From: Symbiodinium natans
Lineage: Eukaryota > Sar > Dinophyceae > Suessiales > Symbiodiniaceae
Direction of reading: 5' to 3'
DNA length: 64,000 nucleotides
Assembly: GCA_905221605.1 (NCBI GenBank)
Contig: CAJNDS010002113.1
Location: 1,475,732 to 1,539,731, forward strand
Shown here: piece by piece, positions 40,537-50,062 of the stretch
Layout: the number at the start of each line of letters is the position of its first letter
How positions within the stretch are numbered: the stretch's first letter is position 1
Program-made: the position numbers and the translations under genes
The notes under the pieces: model-generated
What the model saw: the letters and a program-made list of their open reading frames with translations, nothing else
Databases searched by the model: none
What the model was told of the DNA's origin: nothing

Positions 40537-41450
40537 GTGTAGGGCTTAGGGTTTAGGGTTTAGGGTTTAGGGTTTAGGGTTTAGGGTTTAGGGTTTAGGG
40601 TTTAGGGTTTAGGGTTTACGGCTCTCATATTAAAACCCCCAAAGCTCAATAGAGAGAGGCCCGGAAGCACGTATAGACCCACATCTGGGTGGCAGGCTTT
40701 CATGTTGCGTGACCGTGGACGGCATGCAAGCTAAAATGGGCATCGCACATATATGTGTATGTATGTGTGTATGTATATGTACATATGTAGATATACATTT
40801 CACTCACAGCATATATACACTTATATGATACTCGTACTGGTAAACTGCCTACTACGGTAGAGGACCATGAACAAACCCTACCTGTTCACCCCACAGACAA
40901 CTCGCAACCCTTGCTTCCCCAACATTACTTTAAAAGGGTTTACGGCTTAAGGTTTCGGATTTAGGGTTTAGGGTTTAGGGTTTAGGGTTTCTAGGTACGA
41001 AATGGGGTGCCGCACTCCTTCGATCCTTGCGAAGAACCCTTGAACTCCTAAAGCCTAACCCTGAAGCCTGTTCCCATAAGTTCGGGTTTTTGGGTCTGGC
41101 AGCTCTCAGACTTCAAGTTGTTTTGTGAATTAGGTTTTGGTTCTTGGGCCCTTGGTGGCCTCATTCGTGGAAAGGCTTCAGTGGTTAGCAGGGCCTTTGG
41201 TATTTAGTGGGCTGAAGCGCGGACAGCCTCTTGAACAAAACCTACAACCACTAGCCGCGCCAGGACAACGTTTACGCTCTTGCGTTCTGCTCCTTCAACA
41301 AAAGGTCTAAGTTTGGAGATTGCCCGCCCCTAAAAGAGAAGTGGTGGTATCGCAGATTCTCACCGTAAAGTAGGACCCAGAGAAAGACCAGACATTTGAG
41401 GACCGACCAAAACCAAACCCTAAGCCCTAAACCCTAAACCCTAAACTGAG

Positions 41451-41528
41451 GAAGGACGTCGATGCCCTGTCGCCCCAGTCGGCACGCTCCACTGGAATGA
41501 AGTCCTCCATCAGCGGCTACAGCCCTTG
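41451..41528 (+). CDS. Exon, unidentified
   Basis: KDVDALSPQSARSTGMKSSI then SGYSPW; AG at 41449-41450 after CCCTAAA repeats, donor GT at 41529. Ser-rich. Confidence 0.55.
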
Positions 41529-41624
41529 GTCTGTCAGGGTTGTGAGTTTAGATGGCCTGGGCTATATGTTGTATACCCACAAGCCCTAAGCCCAAAATAA
41601 GCAAGCCCCAATAGAGGCTTCATA

Positions 41625-41741
41625 TAGGGGTCGGAATAACTAATAGTGTTCCCTTCTGGTCCCTTTATAAGTATATACTGTAATCACCCCCCCCCCCCAT
41701 CACACCCTATGCTAATTATTCACGCACCAAAAACTACGGCT
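41625..41741. mobile_element. Family 7 element with poly-C run
   Basis: ATATAGGGGTCGGAATAACT ... CCCTATGCTAATTATTCACG, run of 13 C near 41686-41698. Confidence 0.65.
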
Positions 41742-42028
41742 AGTGAGGTTGCTGTGGCTTCTCATATCCAGGGCTTTAGCGTTCAGTTCCAAGACCTCGT
41801 CTAGTCTTCTTGCCCCCTAGACTGAACACAGCTCACAGCACCACATCTCGGGTTTTCGGGTTTAGGGTTTTAAGGCTTAGGGTCGTTCATTGTGGGCTTT
41901 AGGATTCTATGATGTCGGGCACGCCCGGCCTTGCACGCAACCCCTCTTAGCCAGCTAGGCTCGGCTTTCTGGTTCGGTTCAATGAAGCTCCCCTTTCGCA
42001 GGTCTTTTGAGCATTGAGCTCCATTCTG

Positions 42029-42156
42029 CTTGGTAGCCCAGTGGTACCCTCTACCATTTTTTTTTGGTTCTGGGTTTCCCTTCGCAAGTGGCCCTAAACC
42101 CTAGACCCTACACCCTAAACCCTAAACCCAAAAAAGGTTGCCCTTATGCTACCAAG
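42029..42156. mobile_element. Family 1 element with telomere-like insert
   Basis: CTTGGTAGCCCAGTGGTACC ... TTATGCTACCAAG; CCCTAAA-type units (42092-42128) lie before AAAAAAGGTTGCCC, the same internal site as in the other interrupted copies. Confidence 0.85.
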
Positions 42157-42169
42157 CCCTCAGTGGTAA

Positions 42170-42242
42170 TTTCTACGGGCGGGCCCAAGAAAGACCAGCT
42201 CCCAAGCAGCTCTCCACTTCCAGCCGGCCTTCCCCAGAAACC
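42170..42242 (+). CDS. Possible exon, unidentified
   Basis: ISTGGPKKDQLPSSSPLPAG; Pro/Ser-rich. Follows the family 1 element by 13 bases. Confidence 0.3.
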
Positions 42243-42424
42243 CTACTTAAGTAAACCCTGCAAGCCCGCAAAAACCCTTTAAACCCTATAAACCCTATAA
42301 ATCCTAGAAACCCTAAACCCTCAACCCTAAACCGTATAAATCCTAGAAACCCTATCAACCCCATGAACCCTGTACTTCCTAAGGACACAAAACCTTCATT
42401 CTTGGGACTGTTCGGATGCCCAGG

Positions 42425-42560
42425 TACCCTAAACCCTAGAAACCCTAAACCCTAGAAACCCTAAACCCTAGAAACCCTAAACCCTAGAAACCCTAAACCC
42501 TAGAAACCCTAAACCCTGGAAACCCTAAACCCTAGAAACCCTAAACCCTAGAAACCCTAA
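42425..42560. repeat. 16-bp composite telomere-like repeat
   Basis: About eight copies of CCCTAGAAACCCTAAA, a dimer of a variant and the canonical unit. Confidence 0.95.
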
Positions 42561-42617
42561 ACCCTAAACCCCTACAAACCCTATAACGGATGCCCAGGCA
42601 CCCGCGACTCCCTCCAG

Positions 42618-42701
42618 GAATTGACCTGGGATGAGCGACGTCACGGCGTGCTGGCACGGAGGCAGCGGGATGGGCCGACAATGAATAGGCATGAATCTAC
42701 G
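42618..42701 (+). CDS. Exon, unidentified
   Basis: ELTWDERRHGVLARRQRDGP then TMNRHEST; CTCCAG acceptor and GTTTAGGG donor from the repeat. Confidence 0.6.
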
Positions 42702-43258
42702 GTTTAGGGTTTAGGGTTTAGGGTTTAGGGCTACTAGGTAAGCAAGTAACGAATATCATCATGTAAATTGAAAACTTAGTAATGGCTCATAAGAACACGT
42801 AGTAGGTAGTCAGCAGATTTCTAGTGGGTATCCGTTTGTGAACATCTTGCTCATAAGCAGTTTGTGTCATGCGGCTGTGATTTTATCCCGCTGGTCCTTC
42901 CCTTTGTTCTCCTTCTGGTTTCTTCTATTTTCGTTCGTTTGGGGGGTTGGGGCTTTCGGCGGTGGTTCTGCGGAGGGTATACCCTTAAACCCTAAACCCT
43001 AAGCCATTCTGATATTAGGTTTTAGGGTTTAGGGCTTGGGCTTAGGCTTTAGGCTTTAGGGTTTAGGGCTTAGGGCTGCTTAAGCGCCCAAGGCTCCAAA
43101 AAGAGCCCCTAAAAGCCCTAAAGCCGAAAAAGTGCCTTGTGCAACTGCAAGGTCGGGACCGTGGGCACCCCAGTATATGGTTCCTTGTGTAGTCTAGAGT
43201 TTAGGGTTCAGGGTTTAGGGCTCAGGGTTTAGGATCCGTAGCATGGGCGCCCTTGCTA

Positions 43259-43367
43259 TATGGTCAGTTCTCTAATTATGGTCCGGTTTTGGGGTTACTA
43301 CTGTAAAGCGGCCCCTGATATGTTGGGCACCCCAAACGAGACCATAATCTAGAGAACTGACCATATG
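43259..43367. mobile_element. Family 9 hairpin element
   Basis: ATGGTCAGTTCTCTAATTAT pairs with ATAATCTAGAGAACTGACCAT; inner GGTCCGGTTTTGGGG and CCCCAAACGAGACC also pair. Confidence 0.9.
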
Positions 43368-43397
43368 TAGTGTATATAAGGGGCTACCCTAGACTAG

Positions 43398-43530
43398 ACC
43401 TTAGACCCTAAACCCTAAACCCTAAAACCTAAACCCTAAACCCTAAACCCTAAACCCTAAACCCTAAACCCTAAGCCCTAAACCCTAAACCCTAAACCCT
43501 AAACCCTAAACTCTAAACCCTAACCTCCCG
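43398..43530. repeat. CCCTAAA array
   Basis: About 18 units before the exon at 43552. Confidence 0.95.
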
Positions 43531-43551
43531 CAAACGTATAGCGTCTTGCAG

Positions 43552-43639
43552 CCCACCTCAGGCAGGCGGTTCGTGTGGAGACCATCCTCAAGAAGTTGTG
43601 CTCCATGCGAAGCAGCCTACCTATGGACCCTCAGCGGGC
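43552..43639 (+). CDS. Exon, unidentified
   Basis: HLRQAVRVETILKKLCSMRS then SLPMDPQR; TTGCAG acceptor; the likely donor GC (43640) begins GCTTTAGGG. Helical. Confidence 0.6.
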
Positions 43640-44007
43640 TTTAGGGCTTAAAGAATCTGAGGGGTTTAGGGTTTAGGGTTTAGGGTTTCGGGCTTAGGGT
43701 TTCGGGTTTAGGGTTTAGGGTTGCGGGTTTAGGGTTTGGGGGTTTGGGGTTTGGGGCTTAGGGTTTAGGGTTTGCGGCACAGGGAGAGAGCGGGGGGGCG
43801 AGGGGACCCTAAACATCCCTAAACCCTACTCCCCGGTCTTGGAGTTCAAAGTTTTGGGGTCTGAAGTTTCTAGGGAGTGGGTGAGTCAAGGGCTTTGTGC
43901 AGGGTTTTGGGTTTGTGCAACCAACCGTATGATAGGCCCTAAACCGTGAACGAATTTGACCCTAAGCCCCAAATCCTAATCTCGAAGCCCCTAGATGCGT
44001 ATGGGTA

Positions 44008-44085
44008 TTTCCCAAACTAGGGGTACCCCTTCTTATACCCCAAATAGAAAAGAATCCCTTTGAAGGGACCCCACCCCTTTTAAAA

Positions 44086-44123
<38 letters not shown>

Positions 44124-44212
44124 AATATGTATATATATATATGTATATATATGTATATATCTATATATGTATATATATATATATATACCCCCTTTTTTCG
44201 GAACCCCCCCGG
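44008..44212. mobile_element. Family 5 element with AT expansion
   Basis: TTTCCCAAACTAGGGGTACC ... CCCCCTTTTTTCGGAACCCC with about 100 bp of TA microsatellite (44091-44187) in the loop. Confidence 0.7.
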
Positions 44213-44240
44213 TAGAAGCCCTAAATCCTGAGCCCCTCAG

Positions 44241-44290
44241 AGGACATGTGTATCGAGCTGGGCTCCCTGCAGGCCCAACCAGCTTTCAGG
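44241..44290 (+). CDS. Short exon, unidentified
   Basis: [15 protein letters not shown] after CCCCTCAG. Confidence 0.4.
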
Positions 44291-44299
44291 GCTCTATTG

Positions 44300-44402
44300 G
44301 GGTTTCGTTTGGGGTTTAGGGTTTAGGGTTTAGGGTTTAGGGTTTAGGGTTTGGGGTTTGGGGTTTGGGGTTTGGGGTTTGGGGTTTGGGGTTTGGGGTT
44401 TT
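44300..44402. repeat. TTTAGGG then GGGGTTT block
   Basis: Five TTTAGGG units change abruptly to eight TTTGGGG units. Confidence 0.95.
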
Positions 44403-44757
44403 CGTGTCCTGTCGCCAGTACCAAAAGGAGGGGGAAATTATCCTACGTTGGTTCTCGCTGGTTATCAATAAGGTTTTTTTGTTTTTTGCAGGGGTGGATG
44501 GGTGCAACGGCCACTGACCTGTGAGTTGCTTGTACATATCGGCAAAACCCTAAGCCCTAGGCCCTCGACCAGACAGAGGGTTCTTACGGACTTCAAGGTT
44601 TGGAGCTTAGGGTTTAGGGTCTGGGGTTTAGGGTTTAGGGTTTAGCGAGACTTGGCTTCAGGGCTTCGTTGGAGTTGGCGATGTTGGAGTTGGCCATAGT
44701 AAGGGACTTTTTTCGCCACCCAAAATAGTCGGATCCTCTTACAATAATAAGGACCCC

Positions 44758-44856
44758 TAGTATTTGCTTAAGAACCCCTCTAAAACTCACGGTAGGAATC
44801 CCCGTATTCCCCTTATGAGGAAGAATTTGCGGGGATTCTTAAGCAAATAGTTGGGC
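44758..44856. mobile_element. Family 6 hairpin element
   Basis: TATTTGCTTAAGAACCCC pairs with GGGGATTCTTAAGCAAATA; inner CCCCGTATTCCCCTTATGAG. Confidence 0.9.
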
Positions 44857-44967
44857 TTTCTTACAGGTCTTATACAGTTCGGGGTTTGGGGTTTGGGGTT
44901 GAGGGTTTAGAGTTTAGGGTTTAGGGTTTGTAGAGATCATCCGGTACAGGTTTCAGGGTTCAAGCAG

Positions 44968-45040
44968 AGTCTAGCAGTCCAGGACGTCTTGGAAGCCAAG
45001 ACCCAAGGAGCCTCAACCTCCCAAGGACTTGAAGCCACCC
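44968..45040 (+). CDS. Exon, unidentified
   Basis: SLAVQDVLEAKTQGASTSQG after TTCAAGCAG, up to a CCCTAAA array. Here the right-hand array is CCCTAAA, so the exon is less certain. Confidence 0.35.
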
Positions 45041-45137
45041 TAAACCCTAAACCCTAAACCCTAAACCCTAAACCCTAAACCCTAAACCCTAAACCCTAAA
45101 CCCTAAACCCTTAACCCTTAACCCTTAACCCTTAACC

Positions 45138-45169
<32 letters not shown>

Positions 45170-45245
45170 ACCCTAAACCCTAAACCCTAAACCCTAACCC
45201 TAAACCCTAAACCCTAAACCCTAAACCCTAAACCCTAAACCCTAA
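45040..45245. repeat. CCCTAAA array with homogeneous variant blocks
   Basis: Ten CCCTAAA, then five CCCTTAA, then six CCCTCAA, then CCCTAAA again. Confidence 0.97.
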
Positions 45246-45246
45246 G

Positions 45247-45367
45247 CTTCGGGATCATGTGGGGACTCAGGCCTACTTCGACTTCGAGAAGAGCCGTCCG
45301 GAAACGGAGGTCGATTCCCTGCAGACGGTTGTCGCCCAAAGCCTGAGCCTGCGGCTGCACATATACG
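45247..45367 (+). CDS. Exon, unidentified
   Basis: LRDHVGTQAYFDFEKSRPET then EVDSLQTVVAQSLSLRLHIY, one open frame of 40 codons, AG at 45245-45246 supplied by CCCTAAG, donor GT at 45368. Possibly an upstream exon of the IQ-motif gene. Confidence 0.65.
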
Positions 45368-45676
45368 GTTTCGGGTTTAGGGTTTAGGGTTGAGGGTTTA
45401 GGGTCGAGGGTTTTTAGAGTTTAGAGTTTAGAGTTTATGGTTTGGGCGGGCTTGGGGCGGGTAGATGTTGTGGGATTGAGTGACCAAAATACCCGAGAGC
45501 ACGTAGGTTTCGGGACCCTACAAGAGGGCTCTTCATCAGACACTGTCCAAGGCTTGGGGTTCTTTTGCGCGTGCACCCTAGACCCTACAACCCTAAACCC
45601 TAAACCCTAAACCCTAAACCCTAAACCCTAAACCCTAAACCTAAGCCCTACATTACCCCAAACCCTATAAGACTCA

Positions 45677-45731
45677 GGAACGGGCTCATCGACAACTTGG
45701 CCAACAAGCTCGCCGCCGCACCGGAGCTCTG
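45677..45731 (+). CDS. Short exon, unidentified
   Basis: NGLIDNLANKLAAAPELW; acceptor ACTCAG, donor GC in GCTTAGGG. Confidence 0.55.
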
Positions 45732-45940
45732 GCTTAGGGTTGTGTCCAGGGCAGAAATACGAAACCCTAAACCCTAAACCCTAAACCCTAAACCCTAAAA
45801 CCCTAAAACCCCTAAAACCCTAAGACCCTAAGACCCTACAACCCTATAAACCCTAAAAACCCTAAAACCCCAAAACCCTAGAACCTCTAAAAACCCTACA
45901 ACCCTAAGCCCTAAACCTAAACCTCGGGTTGTTGGCTCAG

Positions 45941-46043
45941 TTCCCAGTTCCACGGCCCCTTCTTCCGGTCATGCGCGAGGAGAGCACGCGCAGCTGCTTG
46001 TTCCAGTCGTTGGGCCGACTCAACCAGTGCCTTGGGCGACGGG
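45941..46043 (+). CDS. Exon, unidentified
   Basis: FPVPRPLLPVMREESTRSCL then FQSLGRLNQCLGRR; acceptor GGCTCAG, donor GTATTC. Confidence 0.6.
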
Positions 46044-46074
46044 GTATTCTCAACATTTAGGATTTAGCGTTTAG

Positions 46075-46215
46075 GGTTGGGGTTTAGGGTTTAGGGTTTA
46101 GGGTTTAGGGTTTAGGGTTTAGGGTTTAGGGTTTAGGGTTTAGGGATAAGGGTTTAGGGTTTGGGGTTTAGGGTTTAGGGTTTAGGGCTTAGGGTTTAGG
46201 GTTTAGGGTGTGGGG
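46075..46215. repeat. TTTAGGG array
   Basis: About 19 units at the 5' part of the next intron. Confidence 0.95.
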
Positions 46216-46565
46216 CTTGTCGTACTACAACCCCGATATATGAAAACAGATGAACCTAAAGTTTAGGGCCCAAGCCTTCGTAGGGCTCATGTCGTCCCTA
46301 CTAAGGTGTGCAACTGGCGAGCAGCTAAGCATGTCTGGGCGCTTAGCTGGACGCTTGGCTTCGTTTTAAGTTTTAACTAAGACCCTCCGAGGTACCTTAC
46401 CTCTTCTTCTCTTCGGGTTTAGGGTTTAGGGTTTAGGGTTTAGGGTTTAGGGTTTAGGGTTTCGGGTTTCGGGTTCAGGGTTTAGGGTGTAGGGTTTAGG
46501 GTTTAGGGTTTAGGGCTCCCATTTTCATTCCTCGGTGTCTAGGGCACTGGGGACCCTTACCGAAG

Positions 46566-46650
46566 ACAAAGACAGTTCATGGAAAGAATGGCACAAAGCA
46601 GCAGACATAGCAGACAGAGGCGGAAAAGTGGGAACACCCAGCTTTGCGTC
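46566..46650 (+). CDS. Exon, unidentified
   Basis: KDSSWKEWHKAADIADRGGK then VGTPSFA; ends at donor GTAAAC (46651) or at the TAA inside it. Confidence 0.5.
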
Positions 46651-46773
46651 GTAAACCCTTACCGTAAACCTTAAACTCTATAAACCCTAAACCCTATAAA
46701 CCCTCGAAACCCTATAAACCCCATAAACCCTATTAACCCTAAAACCTAAGCCCTGCATTCCCTGGGCTGCCAG

Positions 46774-46840
46774 ATTAAGGATCGACAAGCCTTGCCAGCA
46801 CGGACCGCAACCTGGAGGCACGGTGGGCCATTGGGAGGTA
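46774..46840 (+). CDS. Possible exon, unidentified
   Basis: RIDKPCQHGPQPGGTVGHWE after GGCTGCCAG; end unclear. Confidence 0.35.
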
Positions 46841-46985
46841 CATGGATATATAATATATAACACCAAGTTGTAGCTCGTCATCTACTTAATTAGGGGACTC
46901 TGGGGGTTTATAAGTGTCCCTAGACCCTAATATAAGCCCTAAACCCTAACCGATTTGGGGGTCCTAAGTGCCTTGAACCTCCAAG

Positions 46986-47037
46986 CTGCAAGTGCGCATG
47001 GTAGCGGGTAGCGGAGGGCTCCTGAGCGAACCGGGGA
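46986..47037 (+). CDS. Short exon, unidentified
   Basis: LQVRMVAGSGGLLSEPG between CCAAG and the donor GTGAGG. Confidence 0.5.
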
Positions 47038-47282
47038 GTGAGGGTTTAGTGCTGAGGGTTGCGGGTTTTAGTGGTTTAGGGTTTAGGGGTTTGGGGGTTT
47101 AGGGTTTGGGGGTTTAGGGTTTAGGGTTTAGGGTTTAGGGTTTAGGGTTTAGGGTTTGGGGTTTGGGGTTTAGGGTTTTAGGGTTTAAGGTGTTTAAGGT
47201 TGAGGGTTCTGGGGTTCAGGATTTAGTGCTTAGGTTTTTTTCCTTGGGACTTCAGAAGTGGGGAAAAATGACCCTGCCTTGA

Positions 47283-47383
47283 TCTTAGGGTTTAGGGTTT
47301 AGGGTTTAGGGTTTAGGGTTTAGGGTTTAGGGTTTAGGGTTTAGGGTTTAGGGTTTAGGGTTTAGGGTTTAGGGTTTAGGGTA
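47283..47383. repeat. TTTAGGG array
   Basis: About 14 perfect units. Confidence 0.95.
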
Positions 47384-47550
47384 CCTAAACCCCTAAACTC
47401 TACACCCTCCCCCCCTAAACCCGTAAACCCCAAACCCCTAAATACCGGAACCCTAAAACCCTCAACCCTAAACCCCTAGAGAACCCTGACCTTCAAAACC
47501 TAAACCCTAAACCCTAAAGACCCTTCAAAGCCAAGCCTCATAGCCCTGAG

Positions 47551-47630
47551 TTGGAGCTCCTCCGGGCGCGGACGAAGGAGAGGGCCAGGCCAGGCTTCGC
47601 TTGTCTGGGCTTTCGGCCTTCTTGAAGAAG
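47551..47630 (+). CDS. Possible exon, unidentified
   Basis: After GCCCTGAG three frames are largely open; GAPPGADEGEGQARLRLSGL is the most protein-like, ending at a GATTTAGGG donor. Confidence 0.35.
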
Positions 47631-47639
47631 GATTTAGGG

Positions 47640-47725
47640 TTTAGGGTTTAGGGTTTAGGGCTTAGGGCTTAGGGCTTAGGGCTTAGGGCTTAGGGCTTAG
47701 GGCTTAGGGCTTAGGGCTTAGGGCT
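47640..47725. repeat. TTTAGGG then GCTTAGG block
   Basis: Three TTTAGGG units followed by eleven identical GCTTAGG units. Confidence 0.97.
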
Positions 47726-47812
47726 TAGGGTTAAGGAATTTGGGGTTTGGGGTTTAGGGTTTAGGGTTTAGGGTTTAGAGTTTAGGGTTTAGGGTTTAGG
47801 GTTTAGGTCGAG

Positions 47813-47929
47813 GGTCGGGGGCACCACCGTTACGGGCGTGGGAGAGAAGTCTAGTGATGAGCTGCTGCTGTGTAAGGCGAACCCAGAACGTGCGTTTACA
47901 GGGTTGAGGTCCCGCTCAAACTAGCACCG
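47813..47929 (+). CDS. Exon, unidentified
   Basis: VGGTTVTGVGEKSSDELLLC then KANPERAFTGLRSR; stops at a family 3 element (47931). Good coding quality. Confidence 0.55.
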
Positions 47930-47930
47930 A

Positions 47931-48062
47931 GTGTGGGACCTTCATTCCCTTTTTTTGGGCTTTGGGTTCCCTTCCAAAATCCTTGAAGCCAAAACCCTAA
48001 ACCCTAAACCCTAAACCCTAAACCCTAAACCTTTTTTATTGCTGGGTTACTCTTGGGTCTAG
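47931..48062. mobile_element. Family 3 element with telomere-like insert
   Basis: CTAGCACCGAGTGTGGGACC ... GGTTACTCTTGGGTCTAG; CCCTAAA units (47994-48030) between GAAGCCAAAA and CCTTTTTTATTGC. Confidence 0.8.
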
Positions 48063-48129
48063 CAAGCCTTCAACCCGGAGCCCGGGACCCAAAACCGCGA
48101 GGCACAGTGGCCTCAGACTGGTCTCCCAG
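48063..48129 (+). CDS. Exon, unidentified
   Basis: QAFNPEPGTQNREAQWPQTG directly after the family 3 element; donor GTGTAG at 48130. Confidence 0.5.
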
Positions 48130-48429
48130 GTGTAGGTTTAGGGTTTAGGGTTTAGGGTTTAGGAATTTGGGGTTCAGGGTTTAGGGTTTAGGGTGTAGGG
48201 CTTTAGGGCTTAGGGTTTTACGGCTTAGGGTTTAGGCGCCCAGTTCCCCAGTGGGCCCTTCCTTCCCCTCATTTTGTCGGGTTAGGTCAGACTCCCTTGT
48301 TCAAACCCTTAACTTACACGCAATTTTGGCTATCCTTGTTTTTTGTATTCCTTGAACGGTGCCCTAAGTTGAGGTCCCTTTTAGGTACCAGGGCCCTTGT
48401 ATTTACTGTACACCTAACAACTAGGCTAG

Positions 48430-48535
48430 AAACCTAAACCCTAAACCCTAAACCCTAAACCCTAAACCCTAAACCCTAAACCCTAAACCCTAAACCCTAA
48501 ACCCTAAACCCTAAACCCTAAACCCTAAACCCTTC
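48430..48535. repeat. CCCTAAA array
   Basis: About 15 perfect units. Confidence 0.95.
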
Positions 48536-48660
48536 AGGACAGCGGCAGCCCTGAGTCCTGCAAAGCTTAGCAAACCCCCCAAGAAAGGGCTTCAAGGGAT
48601 CAAGACTCGTAAACCCTAAACCCTAAACCCTAAACCCTAAACCCTAAACCCTAAACCCTA

Positions 48661-48760
48661 AGGTTGTACCCTGACAGGTTGCCCTTAATATGGACCCCCA
48701 AGACTAAAGCCCAATAGTGCAACCTTAAGTGTTCAAGATACAACCCCCAGAGGTCTTGAA
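48661..48760. mobile_element. Family 12 element
   Basis: GGTTGTACCCTGACAGGTTG ... CTTGAACC, related in inverse orientation to 23046-23120; partly complementary ends. Confidence 0.5.
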
Positions 48761-48878
48761 CCCTAAACCCTAAACCCTAAACCCTGAACCCCAAGCCCTG
48801 AACCCTGAACCCTAAACCCTAAACCCTAAATCCTAAACCCTAAACCCTAAACCCCAAGAAGTGACAGTGCATCCTCAG

Positions 48879-49300
48879 GCGCGGACGGGCCATTCTGCGG
48901 GCTTTGGCCCGTTGGACGCTGGTCTTCGCCACTGTGCGGAAGCGCAACCGGTGCGTGGAGATGATCAAGGCTTCTCGGCAGACCCTAAGGGTCCATGTAC
49001 CCATATAGTATATACCTTTGTGGTACTTTGCTGTAACTTTAGATCCTTACCTTTTTTGGGTTTATTGGGCTTCTTATTAAGGCAGCTAAAAGTTTAAGTT
49101 TTAGCTACCCTCCTGAGTGCAGCCAAGATACTTGGGCCCTAAAGCTACCATATGGGAACCCCTTTAAGGCCCAAGTATATACTATACAGGTACATGGACC
49201 CTTTGGGAGAGCAGACTCATGAGGTGTTGTGTTTCCATGCCTTTGGTTGTGGTTTATGTCGTCTATATCTCTAGTACTCAGTGGTAGTGATGTTGCAGTC

Positions 49301-49359
<59 letters not shown>

Positions 49360-50062
49360 TCTTGTTATGCTTCTTCTTGTTGCTGCTTCTATTATTCCTC
49401 ATGATGGTGTGCGTTGCATGCATTTCCTTGCGTAGGTCACCCTCGGGCAGCTTGGCGAGTGGGCACGGGTCAAGTCGGCCATGAAGAAGGCAGTGGACTC
49501 CGTGCGGCGCATTCAGCAAAACTGCCGGCTGTTTTTAGCCGGCGCCTTAGTGGTAGCCCGCCCTCCCAAATCCGAATCCCCGAGGCGTCTGCTACCTTCA
49601 CATCAGCGCGTGTTTGTAGGTCCAGCTTCTACGTCAATGTAGCTACTTCCGCCAGCCTTCTAAGTTGGGGATCGTGAGCCGAGCTGCTTCTTGTGGGTAC
49701 AACTTCAACTGCACCTGACACTTCCCTCCCCAAAGCAACGCTCAGGTCGCCAAAAGAGAGAGGTGCAGGCAAATCGAGAAGGACATGTTCTTGCCTACCA
49801 CCTGCTCATGCCCTGTCAATGAAGACCTGTCGCATGCTTAGGCCCTGTCATCCTTTCCCCGACTTAAGGTTCAGGGTTCAAGTTGAATGTTTAGGGCGAA
49901 GAGCTACATCAGCCCACACCCTATAAATAACAGTTCTTGACGAAACGCAGTGCTTGTGTGCCAGGAGTGGGATCGGGTAGAAAGTGCCCAGCTTGAACGA
50001 TTCTACCAGCAGTTCTCAAAGAAGTCGCTCGATTGGAGGATTGGGGTTGGCGATCTTTGGAC
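48879..50062 (+). CDS. IQ-motif (calmodulin-binding type) protein, internal exons
   Basis: Exons 48879-48977, 49211-49223, 49436-49549, 49746-49814 and 49965-50062, all phase-compatible, read RGRAILRALARWTLVFATVR, KASRQTHE, AMKKAVDSVRRIQQNCRLFL, VAKRERCRQIEKDMFLP and EWDRVESAQLERFYQQFSKK. VRRIQQNCRLFL fits the IQ motif (IQxxxRxxL), and the alternation of basic IQ-like helices with W-xxE-xxL helices is seen in long IQ proteins of alveolates (cytoskeleton or flagellar association in known cases). Splice sites are good: GTGTTG/CGTAG, GTGGTA/CTCAG, and a consensus GTAAGT donor at 50063. Both gene ends are outside these exons. Exons from 45247 on may belong to the same protein. Confidence 0.75.
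48978..49210 (+). mobile_element. Introner, family 8, with extra interior
   Basis: Flanked by GCAGAC at 48978-48983 and 49211-49216. Arms CCCTAAGGGTCCATGTACC and GGTACATGGACCCTTTGGG. Joining at the duplications keeps the frame (KASRQTHE). The interior is about 100 bp longer than in 28750-28870. Confidence 0.75.
49297..49365. repeat. GTCGTT/GTCGTC microsatellite
   Basis: Lies in the intron between the microexon and the IQ exon; the Val, Ser and Asp/Asn homopolymer frames here are artefacts. Confidence 0.95.

Noticed and set aside
49229-49519. Val-, Ser- or Asp/Asn-homopolymer proteins
   Set aside because: Translations of the GTCGTT microsatellite inside an intron of the IQ gene.
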